Notes under the pieces: generated by a model
Told to the model about the DNA's origin: nothing
What the model saw: the letters and a program-made list of their open reading frames with translations, nothing else
The model's database searches: none
Made by a program: the position numbers and the translations under genes
In this document: piece after piece, positions 23,378 to 33,254 of the stretch
How positions within the stretch are numbered: the stretch's first letter is position 1
Layout: the number at the start of each line of letters is the position of its first letter
From: Rickettsia typhi
GTDB lineage: Bacteria; Pseudomonadota; Alphaproteobacteria; Rickettsiales; UBA1997
Direction of reading: 5' to 3'
Length of the DNA: 33,254 nt
NCBI GenBank assembly: GCA_945900795.1
Contig: CAMDJN010000010.1
Location: forward strand, 1-33,254

Positions 23378-23726
23378 AAGCTTAGCTAAGTTAAGTAATT
23401 CTGCAGCAATTGCAGAATGCACATTTTTAAAAATGGTTTTTTTAAAAAACCCGAATGAAATAACAATCAAATCAATGAAGGAACTTCTGAAAAACCTGGA
23501 TTTTTCGAGGTATTTTTAGGAAGATCAGTTTGCGAGCAGGTAAGCGTACTAAGAGGTACGTGCTCGCGAGCAAATTGGTCTGACGACAAAATTACCGGAA
23601 AAGATGGTTTTTCAGTGGTTCCTGAAGTAAGTAAAGCCACAAATAATAACCCTGAATTACTTAGAGTGATTTAATTTTTCAAACTTTTCTTTCGAATTTC
23701 TGCAGCAAGGTTTCCATATTTAAAAA
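23378..23726. other. Divergent intergenic region between rpmE and metF
   Basis: This 349-bp gap has no convincing gene. Bases 23480-23622 are palindromic element A (separate entry). The remaining AT-rich flanks should hold the divergent promoters for the rpmE run and metF, but I see no clear -35/-10 pair. There is no tRNA-like cloverleaf. Confidence 0.6.
23480..23622. repeat. Palindromic element A (about 143 bp)
   Basis: Ends are imperfect inverted repeats: GGAACTTCTGAAAAACC on the left and the reverse complement of GGAACCACTGAAAAACC on the right. Inside are nested inverted repeats: GATCAGTTTGCGAG against CTCGCGAGCAAATTGGTC, GCGAGCA against TGCTCGC, and CGTAC against GTACG in the centre. Elements B and C share long segments with it. 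Confidence 0.85.
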
Positions 23727-24626
23727 ATGAAAAAAAATTATACCAATAAATTGGAGGAGATCGTTTTAAACAAGCGTGAGCTCAATGTTTCTTTCGAGTT
23801 TTTCCCTCCAAAAACTGATGAGATGGAAATAAAATTGTGGGATACGATTTTGAGTCTAAAAAATCTTAATCCAAGTTTTGTTTCTGTTACATATGGCGCA
23901 GGTGGCTCCACACGTGAGCGCACGCATCACACAATAAAACGAATCATTGAAGAAACAGATCTCAAGCCAGCTTCTCACCTTACCTGCATTGCCGCCTCTA
24001 AAGATGAAATTCATGAAATTTTACGTAACTATTGGCAAATGGGAGTTCGCCATATTGTGGCTTTACGTGGCGACATGCCAGCTTCAAGTCCGAATTATCA
24101 ACTCCGCTATGATGGCTATCAATATGCCGATGAGCTGGTTGCCGGAATAAAAGCCGTTGCTGATTTTGAAATTTCCGTTGCTGGTTATCCAGAAAAACAT
24201 CCTGAAGCAAAAACCTTAGATGAAGATATCGACATGCTGAAGCGTAAGATTGATGCTGGCGCAACCCGTGTAATTACGCAGTTTTTTTTCGATTCTGATG
24301 TTTTTTTTGCTTTCGTTGAGAAATGTCAAAAACGAGGGATTACAGTTCCTATCGTTCCCGGAATTTTACCGGTGAGCAATGTTAAACAGGTTAAGCATTT
24401 TGCAAAAATGTGTGGTGCTCAAATTCCAAAATGGATGGAAAAGATTTTTGAAGGATTGGATGAAAGACAGGAGACGCGCCAATTGGTGGCTAGTATAGTT
24501 GCGGTTGAGATGTGTAGAATTTTGCATAATGGCGGTGTGGATGATTTTCACTTTTACACCCTAAATCGATCCGATATGGTGACGGCGATTTGTCATGTAC
24601 TTGGCGTTACCGTGTCCATGAAGTAG
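23727..24626 (+). CDS. metF: Methylenetetrahydrofolate reductase
   Basis: Flavoenzyme that reduces 5,10-methylene-THF to 5-methyl-THF. Motifs: NVSFEFFPPKTDEME (catalytic Glu), FVSVTYGAGGSTRERTHH, HLTCIAASKDEI, VRHIVALRGDMP, VAGYPEKHPEA, GATRVITQFFFDSDVFF, VPIVPGILPVSN and FHFYTLNRSDMV. The 299 residues are a full MetF. It works next to glyA in one-carbon metabolism. It stands alone on the plus strand, with palindromic element A upstream and element B beginning one base after its stop. Confidence 0.97.
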   Translation: MKKNYTNKLEEIVLNKRELNVSFEFFPPKTDEMEIKLWDTILSLKNLNPSFVSVTYGAGGSTRERTHHTIKRIIEETDLKPASHLTCIAASKDEIHEILRNYWQMGVRHIVALRGDMPASSPNYQLRYDGYQYADELVAGIKAVADFEISVAGYPEKHPEAKTLDEDIDMLKRKIDAGATRVITQFFFDSDVFFAFVEKCQKRGITVPIVPGILPVSNVKQVKHFAKMCGAQIPKWMEKIFEGLDERQETRQLVASIVAVEMCRILHNGGVDDFHFYTLNRSDMVTAICHVLGVTVSMK

Positions 24627-24627
24627 T

Positions 24628-24765
24628 TTAGGAAGATCAGTTTGCGAGGGAGCAGGTAAGCGTACTTAGAGGTATAGCATATCAGCATGAAATGCTATCA
24701 AGTGCTCGCGAGAAAATTTGGTAACGACAAAATTTACAAAAAAAACAATTCTCAGAGGTTCCTAA
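24628..24765. repeat. Palindromic element B (about 138 bp)
   Basis: Bounded by TTAGGAA and TTCCTAA. It shares TTAGGAAGATCAGTTTGCGAG, CAGGTAAGCGTACT, GTGCTCGCGAG and ACGACAAAATT with element A, in the same order and orientation. The central loop carries an extra hairpin (ATAGCAT/ATGCTAT) missing in A. It begins one base after the metF stop and could serve as its transcript end. Confidence 0.82.
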
Positions 24766-24831
24766 GATATCCCCACCGTTCCCGTAGCCCTACTTAGTAA
24801 TGTTCAAGCGAGCCCTGTAAACAAAATAAAA

Positions 24832-28455
<3,624 letters not shown>

Positions 28456-28458
<3 letters not shown>

Positions 28459-28564
28459 AGCGTGTCTTTAAATTCAAATTAGTAGAGAAGCTAAAAAAAA
28501 TATTGCTTGGAATCTGAGAAAAATAGCCTGCAAATCGAGACAATGAATTTAAAGACACGCTCTA
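28456..28564. mobile_element. 109-bp MITE-like element with perfect 21-bp terminal inverted repeats
   Basis: TAGAGCGTGTCTTTAAATTC plus A (28456-28476) is matched exactly by its reverse complement at 28544-28564. The 67-bp interior has no coding potential. The outer TA on each side could be a 2-bp target duplication, as made by IS5- or IS630-type transposases; GAGCGTGTC-type ends recall some IS5-family elements, but no parent transposase is in the window. Confidence 0.85.
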
Positions 28565-28604
28565 GATCCAGCTCAAAATCTTAACTACATATTTTCCTCG
28601 CCAA

Positions 28605-29978
28605 GTGATTCAAAAAAAACTCCACATCAAAACCTACGGCTGTCAGATGAATGTTTACGATTCTGATCGGATGTCTGACCTGATGACCGCCATAGGTTAC
28701 GAGATTTCCGATACGCCAGAAGATGCGGACATGATCATCATCAACACATGCCACATTCGTGAAAAAGCTTCGGAAAAATTATTTTCTGATTTAGGCAGAA
28801 TCCGTCCGTACAAAGATAAAAAAAGGGAAGGTGGGGGTGAGATGATCGTTGCTGTTGCTGGCTGCGTAGCTCAGGCAGAGGGTGAGGAAATATTCAAGAG
28901 ATCAAAAGTCGTAGACATCATTGTTGGCCCAGAAAGTTACCAAACCTTGCCCGATCTGGTTGGAAAGGTGATTCGAGACAAGAAGAAGCAAATCAATCTA
29001 GAGTTTTCTCCAAACGAAAAATTTGATATTTTACCACAAAGCAAGTCCGGCGTTGGCTCTAGTTCGTTCGTAACTATCCAAGAAGGTTGTGATAAATTCT
29101 GCACTTTCTGTGTCGTACCTTACACTCGTGGTAGCGAATATTCTCGTGAAGTCTTCAAAGTTGTTGATGATGCAAAGCGGTTGGTAGATCAAGGTGTGAG
29201 TGAGATTTATCTCTTGGGGCAAAATGTAAACGCCTATCATGGACTTGATGAGGGAGGTCAATCCGCAAGCCTGGCTAAACTTATCGAAAAAATTGCAGAA
29301 ATTCCTGAAGTGCAACGCGTGCGTTACACGACTTCTCATCCACGTGACATGAGCGATGATTTAATAAATGCTCATCGTGATATCGAAAAATTAATGCCAT
29401 TTTTACATCTTCCAGTTCAAGCCGGATCTAACTCCGTACTGAAAGGCATGAACCGCAAACATACTCGTCAGGATTACTTTAAAATTATCGAAAAGATTAG
29501 GGCTGCAAGACCAGATATCGGGCTTTCCTCTGATTTTATCGTTGGATTTCCCGGTGAAAGTGACAAGGATTTTGAAGATACGCTTGATCTCGTAAACCAA
29601 ATCAGTTTCGCACAATGTTATTCGTTTAAATATTCTTCAAGACCAGGAACGCCTGCTGCGGACGCTAAAATTCAAGTTCCAGAAGAGGTTAAGGATGAGA
29701 GACTTCAAAGATTGCAAAAGCTTTTGACTGAGCAGCAACTTGCTTTCAATCAGAAGTCTGAAGGAATGGTGACGAAAGTCTTGTTCGAAAAAGAAGCGCC
29801 AAAATCAAAAAATGCTAAACAAGATACCAAGCAGCTTTGGGGCAAATCTCCTTGGCTTCAATCTGTAATTGTAGATGTTTCAAGTTTCGACGAAGCCCAA
29901 AATTATTTTGGAAAAATTGCAGAAGTAAAAATTCTAAAAGCTCGACCAAGCAGCTTGGTTGCTGAGATGGTGCGGTAA
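28605..29978 (+). CDS. miaB: tRNA-2-methylthio-N6-dimethylallyladenosine synthase
   Basis: Radical-SAM enzyme that methylthiolates i6A37 of tRNA. The N-terminal domain supplies the auxiliary cluster cysteines (TYGCQMNVYDSDRM, NTCHIREKASEKL, VAGCVAQAEG), followed by the radical-SAM motif EGCDKFCTFCVVPYTRG, then the LLGQNVNAY, TSHPRDMSDDLI, HLPVQAGSN, MNRKHTR and FIVGFPGES blocks, and a C-terminal TRAM-like domain. The 457 residues are standard. It uses a GTG start 40 bases after the MITE, so the element may carry or separate its promoter. A weak hairpin terminator lies after the stop. Confidence 0.97.
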   Translation: MIQKKLHIKTYGCQMNVYDSDRMSDLMTAIGYEISDTPEDADMIIINTCHIREKASEKLFSDLGRIRPYKDKKREGGGEMIVAVAGCVAQAEGEEIFKRSKVVDIIVGPESYQTLPDLVGKVIRDKKKQINLEFSPNEKFDILPQSKSGVGSSSFVTIQEGCDKFCTFCVVPYTRGSEYSREVFKVVDDAKRLVDQGVSEIYLLGQNVNAYHGLDEGGQSASLAKLIEKIAEIPEVQRVRYTTSHPRDMSDDLINAHRDIEKLMPFLHLPVQAGSNSVLKGMNRKHTRQDYFKIIEKIRAARPDIGLSSDFIVGFPGESDKDFEDTLDLVNQISFAQCYSFKYSSRPGTPAADAKIQVPEEVKDERLQRLQKLLTEQQLAFNQKSEGMVTKVLFEKEAPKSKNAKQDTKQLWGKSPWLQSVIVDVSSFDEAQNYFGKIAEVKILKARPSSLVAEMVR

Positions 29979-30014
29979 TTAGAAGGTAATTAGAATTTAT
30001 GTATTAAAGTTACA

Positions 30015-30043
30015 TAATACACCTTATGGGTGTTTTAATTTTT
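30015..30043 (+). terminator. Possible intrinsic terminator after miaB
   Basis: ACACC, loop TTATG, GGTGT, extended by three A-T pairs past one mismatch and followed by a T-rich run (TTTAATTTTT). The stem is short, so strength is doubtful. Confidence 0.45.
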
Positions 30044-30160
30044 AATAAAATGATCAATAAAATCTTATCTTACTACAACCGTAAAAATATCAGAGAGGTT
30101 TTTGGCTTTGGCGTGGTTAGCGCGCTAATCGTAGTCGTAGGAATACCCGGTGTTTATTAA
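30026..30160 (+). CDS. Possible small single-span membrane protein (44 residues)
   Basis: An open frame from ATG 30026 (or ATG 30050, giving 36 residues) to TAA 30158-30160. It encodes a basic start ([12 protein letters not shown]) followed by a hydrophobic, membrane-span-like stretch ([18 protein letters not shown]). Codons look like those of the neighbouring genes. Neither ATG has an obvious ribosome site, and the first lies in the loop of the putative miaB terminator, which argues for 30050 or against the gene. It overlaps the convergent rnhA stop by 3 bases. Confidence 0.3.
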   Translation: MGVLIFNKMINKILSYYNRKNIREVFGFGVVSALIVVVGIPGVY

Positions 30161-30588
30161 TTTTTTTGTACCGCATCAGTAGCCAATTTGTCAGCTATTT
30201 CATTGAAGTGATTTCCAGCGTGTCCCTTCACCCACACCCACTCCATTTGGTGCTTTGCAACCTCTGAATCAAGCTCTTGCCACAGGTCAGAATTTTTTAC
30301 CGGCTTTCTGTTGGCAGTTCTCCACAAATTTTTTTTCCAACCAGAAATCCATTTCGTAATGCCGTCCATGACATACTTACTGTCAGTGTAAATAGTAATT
30401 TCCGAAGGTTTTTTGAGAAGTTTTAAAGCTTCAATGACCGCCTTCATTTCCATGCGATTATTTGTGGTATCTGGCTCGCTTCCAGAAACCCTTTTTTCAT
30501 GCTCCTTGTAAAGCAGAACCGCTCCCCAACCTCCCGGGCCCGGGTTTCCTGAACATGCGCCATCTGTGTAAATTTTAATTTTGCTCAT
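30157..30588 (-). CDS. rnhA: Ribonuclease HI
   Basis: Cuts RNA in RNA-DNA hybrids. All catalytic residues are present, each one less than E. coli numbering: Asp9 ([14 protein letters not shown]), Glu47 (RMEMKAV), Asp69 (YTDSKYV), His123 (KGHAGN) and Asp133 (EIADKLA). The 143 residues are a complete minimal RNase HI, including the basic handle region [16 protein letters not shown]. It overlaps the end of proC by 14 bases, so the two are probably co-translated. Confidence 0.97.
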   Translation of the reverse strand: MSKIKIYTDGACSGNPGPGGWGAVLLYKEHEKRVSGSEPDTTNNRMEMKAVIEALKLLKKPSEITIYTDSKYVMDGITKWISGWKKNLWRTANRKPVKNSDLWQELDSEVAKHQMEWVWVKGHAGNHFNEIADKLATDAVQKN

Positions 30589-31429
30589 TCCCCAATTCTT
30601 TCGATTTTTTTACTGCCACATCTACAGCTTTCTGGAAAAGTTTTTTTAGTGAGGATTTATTTTGTAAGATTTGGAGAGCGGCTTCCGTTGTTCCGCCCTT
30701 TGAAGTAACCGACTCGCGAAGTTGGGAGAAGCTGGACTTGGAGTTGCAAGACATCAAGGCGCTTCCAAGAAACAAGGTTTTGATTAGGTCAGAAGCGTTG
30801 TCTTTGCTGATTCCGGCATTAATTGTAATTTCAGTAAAAATCTCTTGTAGAAGAAAGATGTAAGCAGGACCTGAGCCGCAAATTGCAGTAATTGCGTCAA
30901 ACAAGTTCTCATTCTCCAACTCAAAAGATAAACCAAATTTAGCGAAGATTTTTTGTAAGTTTTTTAACTCAGATTTTGCGATATTTTTATTTGGAAGGTA
31001 AGGAAAAATTCCTTGAGAATCTTGAATTGGTAGGTTTGGCATTGAGCGAATTATTTTCGCATCTTTACCAAAAATATTTTCAAAAAATGTGAGCTTTTTT
31101 CCAGCTAAAATCGAAATGAAAATTGTATTCTTGTGGAAGATATTTTGCCCCTGCCCTTCTTGCTGAAATTTAGTTAAAATTTCCTGCGCCTCTTGAGGTT
31201 TTACGGCAAGGAAAACCAAATCTGCTTGGTAGCTTTCTGGAAGTGATTTGACGTTTTTTACGTAATTGATTTTTGGAATTTTATTCTGGTCTGATTTTTT
31301 TAAAACCATAAATTGGCCTGGCATGATTTGACCTGGTTTAACACCGCTTCTTTCAATCATGTTTTCGACTAAAATCGATCCCATCTTTCCGCAGCCAAGG
31401 AAGAAAAAGTTCAAGATTTTTTTTTGCAT
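30575..31429 (-). CDS. proC: Pyrroline-5-carboxylate reductase
   Basis: NAD(P)H-dependent last step of proline synthesis. It has the Rossmann motif [16 protein letters not shown] near the N-terminus, [25 protein letters not shown] and the family signature region around [15 protein letters not shown], with [14 protein letters not shown] near the C-terminus. The 284 residues are slightly above the usual 270. It lies 24 bases after the CaaX-tailed protein gene, with rnhA overlapping downstream. Other proline genes are not in the window. Confidence 0.94.
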   Translation of the reverse strand: MQKKILNFFFLGCGKMGSILVENMIERSGVKPGQIMPGQFMVLKKSDQNKIPKINYVKNVKSLPESYQADLVFLAVKPQEAQEILTKFQQEGQGQNIFHKNTIFISILAGKKLTFFENIFGKDAKIIRSMPNLPIQDSQGIFPYLPNKNIAKSELKNLQKIFAKFGLSFELENENLFDAITAICGSGPAYIFLLQEIFTEITINAGISKDNASDLIKTLFLGSALMSCNSKSSFSQLRESVTSKGGTTEAALQILQNKSSLKKLFQKAVDVAVKKSKELGNEQN

Positions 31430-31453
31430 TTGGTTAAGTTTAGTGTGATTAAA

Positions 31454-31975
31454 TTACGAAATTAGGCAACAGCCGTTGCTGATGGGCTTAGCTTCTTCAG
31501 TTACTTTTTTAGCCCACTTTCCTACTTGTTTAGGAGCCGGAACTTCTTTGTTAGTTATCTTGGATTCGTTAACTACTTTGGCTTCGTTAGTTTGTTTAGG
31601 AGAAGGCAAAACCTCTTCGTCAAGCCAGCATTTTTCTGGTGGCGGTTCTGCGCTAGTAGCCACTTCCTCTTCTCTTTTCTTTTCCTCTCGATTTATTCTG
31701 AAAGTCTTGTCTGTTTTTCTCTCAGTGGGAGTAAGAACTGCTGCGTCAACCCATCTCTCTATTTTTTTGCAACTAACTGGAGTGCTTGACTGTTTGTTTG
31801 ACTCTCTATCGTCAATCCACTTAATTTCTTCCAGATCATTTTTTTTAGATCCAAAAGTGGAATGAGATGGAGCTACTGTGGGTAATTTTTTATCCCCATT
31901 TAATGATAATGATGAGGAGTTTGCGCTGTCCGAGCTGTTTTTTTCTGCAGATTTACTACCATCGCTTCTTGGCAT
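31454..31975 (-). CDS. Disordered tryptophan-repeat protein ending in a CaaX-like box; putative host-directed protein
   Basis: I recognise no family. The 173 residues are rich in Ser, Lys, Glu and Pro, with no signal peptide or membrane span. Four spaced tryptophan motifs occur: KWIDD (52-56), RWVDA (74-78), CWLDE (116-120) and KWAKK (153-157), in similar charged surroundings. The last residues are NGCCLIS; Cys170 followed by Leu-Ile-Ser fits a CaaX prenylation box (Ser favours farnesylation in eukaryotes), and the preceding Cys169 is a possible palmitoylation site, as in small GTPases. Bacteria do not prenylate proteins, so the box would act only inside a eukaryotic host. It starts 39 bases after the second DUF1016-thermonuclease gene, the same place that the ankyrin/protease gene holds after the first. 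Confidence 0.7.
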   Translation of the reverse strand: MPRSDGSKSAEKNSSDSANSSSLSLNGDKKLPTVAPSHSTFGSKKNDLEEIKWIDDRESNKQSSTPVSCKKIERWVDAAVLTPTERKTDKTFRINREEKKREEEVATSAEPPPEKCWLDEEVLPSPKQTNEAKVVNESKITNKEVPAPKQVGKWAKKVTEEAKPISNGCCLIS

Positions 31976-32014
31976 AATTTTGACTAAAATTGTTAAAGGT
32001 TACTGTCAAATAAC

Positions 32015-33118
32015 TCACACCACCATTCTTACAGCCGAACCCTTGTCTAACAAGAGTTGGTTGAGGTAAATTCCTTCGTCGGCTACTTTTTGCAAATCAT
32101 TTTCTAGCCTTTCTGGCAAAAAAACATCGGCGACGTAGCGGCCGTAAATGTCCTTTCCCGTGGTCTTCACGATTAAAAATGGAATGTTTTCGAGCAGGCT
32201 ACTTAAAATCTTCGAACTCTTTTTGCCATCAGCCGTGTTTAGTTCTGGAGAGTCAATTCCTTTTAAGCGAATAATTTCGCGGTGAAAAGTTTCGAAGCCT
32301 AAATCAATAGTAACGTGAAGCGTGTCACCATCGACAACCCTTTCTAAGTAGGCTTTGTAAGCATTTAGATTGCGTGGCTTGAGTGAAGATTTTTTGACAG
32401 AGTGACTTTTGTTTTTCTTACTTACCTCAACTACCAAATTTTGTTTTTTTGCCTCTTGGTGTAAGTTTTGTGACAATTCTTCTTTGGCTACCCGAAACAC
32501 ATTAAAACCTAGGTCAAAGTAGGTTTTGTCTGAGCCCACAACTTTGGTTAGTGAGTAAGAAAATAACTTTCCGCGAGTAGGATTAAGTTTTTTCTCTGAA
32601 GAATTTTTTTGAGCAGAATTTTGAACCTTACCTTTGGATGCTTTGTTGGTGTTTACCACCTCTAATTGCAAACGGTCACTGTCCCAAGAGTTTTCTCTGG
32701 TAAGATTTTCAAGGTATTTTCTTTCGTCAGATTTTTTGATGCCGCTGAGAGTTCGGTAGTGGCTCCAGTTTAGACTAGAATCATCTTTAGGAAGCTTGGG
32801 GTAAGTTTTGTAGAAGCTGTGCATTTGGTACAAAGCTCTTTTTTTGAGCGCAGTGTCTTGCTCAAGCTTCGCAAATAAATGCTCACCGTAGCCAGATCCA
32901 TCATTTCGCAAAAGATCTTCGTCAATTATTTTTCCAAGTTTCCAAGACATTACCACCTTCTGCCGCGTAACATTTTGAACAATGTTAGTCTGGGCCTGAG
33001 TTATACATTTACGGATTTTTGAAAGTAGTGTGGCGTAGTTATTTAAAATAATTTTTGTTTGAGATGTTTTTGCTGCGACCATTTTTTTTGGAAGATTTAC
33101 GCTTTGTTTCTTTCTCAT
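32015..33118 (-). CDS. DUF1016 (YhcG N-terminal type) fused to staphylococcal-nuclease-like domain, copy 2
   Basis: A paralogue of the gene at 4832-5971 over its whole length. It has the DUF1016-type domain (NYATLLSKIRKC, QKVVMSWKLGKIIDEDLL, SLNWSHYRTLSGIK), the middle segment RGKLFSYSLTK ... YFDLGFNVFR, and an SNase domain (VVDGDTLHVTIDLGFE, IIRLKGIDSPEL, DIYGRYVADVFLPE) with the metal and catalytic residues kept. Where copy 1 has the palindrome-encoded insertion this one has ERLENDLQK, so it shows the unmodified state. The frame extends upstream to a TTG at 33199, but ATG 33118 matches the start of copy 1 better and leaves the palindrome at 33135-33157 outside the gene; ATG 33082 is another option. 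The CaaX-tailed gene follows after 39 bases. Two fused but diverged copies point to an ancient duplication or repeated acquisition. Confidence 0.85.
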   Translation of the reverse strand: MRKKQSVNLPKKMVAAKTSQTKIILNNYATLLSKIRKCITQAQTNIVQNVTRQKVVMSWKLGKIIDEDLLRNDGSGYGEHLFAKLEQDTALKKRALYQMHSFYKTYPKLPKDDSSLNWSHYRTLSGIKKSDERKYLENLTRENSWDSDRLQLEVVNTNKASKGKVQNSAQKNSSEKKLNPTRGKLFSYSLTKVVGSDKTYFDLGFNVFRVAKEELSQNLHQEAKKQNLVVEVSKKNKSHSVKKSSLKPRNLNAYKAYLERVVDGDTLHVTIDLGFETFHREIIRLKGIDSPELNTADGKKSSKILSSLLENIPFLIVKTTGKDIYGRYVADVFLPERLENDLQKVADEGIYLNQLLLDKGSAVRMVV

Positions 33119-33134
33119 TTTACTAATTTTTTGA

Positions 33135-33157
33135 ATTGTGCACGCCGCGTGCACAAT
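33135..33157. promoter_or_regulatory. 23-bp palindrome upstream of DUF1016-thermonuclease copy 2 (putative operator)
   Basis: ATTGTGCACG, 3-base centre, then its exact reverse complement, 17-39 bases upstream of the ATG at 33118. On the minus strand eight A residues (complement of 33163-33170) precede it with 5 bases between, the same layout as at 5998-6033. Both arms carry GTG and CAC triplets. No U-run follows it on the minus strand, so it is unlikely to be a terminator. Confidence 0.55.
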
Positions 33158-33254
33158 CTTTATTTTTTTTCGATGCAGGTAGGACGAGGGTGAGTTCAAT
33201 CTCCTAGCGCAACTTTACATCGTTGTTAACCTCAAAAGGTTTACAACAATTAAA

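Noticed and set aside
23378..23470. N-terminal extension of L31 to a TTG start
   Set aside because: L31 family proteins begin close to the HPK segment, and an ATG at 23377 fits; the extension is not L31-like.
23480..23622. CRISPR-like array from the repeats around metF
   Set aside because: Only two diverged copies separated by a whole gene, with internal palindromes and no regular spacers.
31976..32014. Promoter (TTGACA) in the gap before the CaaX gene
   Set aside because: A TTGACA is present, but no acceptable -10 follows at the right distance, so read-through from the nuclease gene is simpler.
33119..33199. Upstream extension of DUF1016-thermonuclease copy 2 to a TTG start
   Set aside because: The extra 27 residues have no counterpart in the paralogue, the start is TTG, and the stretch contains the 33135-33157 palindrome and the A tract, so it is more likely leader sequence.

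Overview
The window looks like the chromosome of an AT-rich, gene-dense alphaproteobacterium of the host-associated Rickettsiales/Holosporales kind. This rests on gene types (a VirB10-like secretion gene, a single mnhE next to ligA and era, an ankyrin protein, a protein ending in a CaaX-like box, palindromic repeats inside coding genes) and was not confirmed by any search. Nearly every base is coding and genes often overlap by 1-14 bases.

Layout. 74-9823 (minus): a signal-peptide protein that seems C-terminally truncated; glyA; a 925-residue ankyrin protein with a putative caspase-like (clan CD) protease centre; a DUF1016-thermonuclease fusion; then a separate run of M48 peptidase, acyl-CoA synthetase and trpC. 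9919-14826 (plus): kdsA, an OmpR-type response regulator, pyrC, a hisN-like phosphatase, a short RNase D and thiE. 14823-23377 (minus): rpmE, then a tightly overlapping chain of bioH-like hydrolase, virB10, PEP synthase/PPDK regulator, an NtrC-like regulator with a degenerate AAA+ domain, galU, fabD and nuoL. 23727-30160 (plus): metF, mnhE, ligA, era, miaB and a doubtful small membrane ORF. 30157-33118 (minus): proC, rnhA, a tryptophan-repeat protein ending in CCLIS, and a second DUF1016-thermonuclease fusion.

Most genes are housekeeping: cell envelope (kdsA, galU, fabD), one-carbon metabolism (glyA, metF), pyrimidine synthesis (pyrC), replication and RNA maintenance (ligA, rnhA, rnd, era, miaB) and respiration (nuoL). 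Several are single steps of pathways whose other genes are not here (trpC, hisN, thiE, bioH).

The accessory content is the most interesting part. A module occurs twice, at 6033-2050 and 33170-31454 on the minus strand: an 8-base A tract, a perfect palindrome, a DUF1016-thermonuclease gene, then a gene for a putative host-directed protein. The two downstream genes are unrelated (an ankyrin/protease protein and a CaaX-tailed protein), so this looks like a conserved head with a variable cargo. There are also three kinds of small non-coding insertion: a 61-bp GC-rich palindrome in frame in one thermonuclease gene, a family of about 135-143 bp palindromic elements with one copy in frame inside ligA next to the active-site motif, and a 109-bp MITE with perfect 21-bp inverted repeats that supplies the era stop codon.
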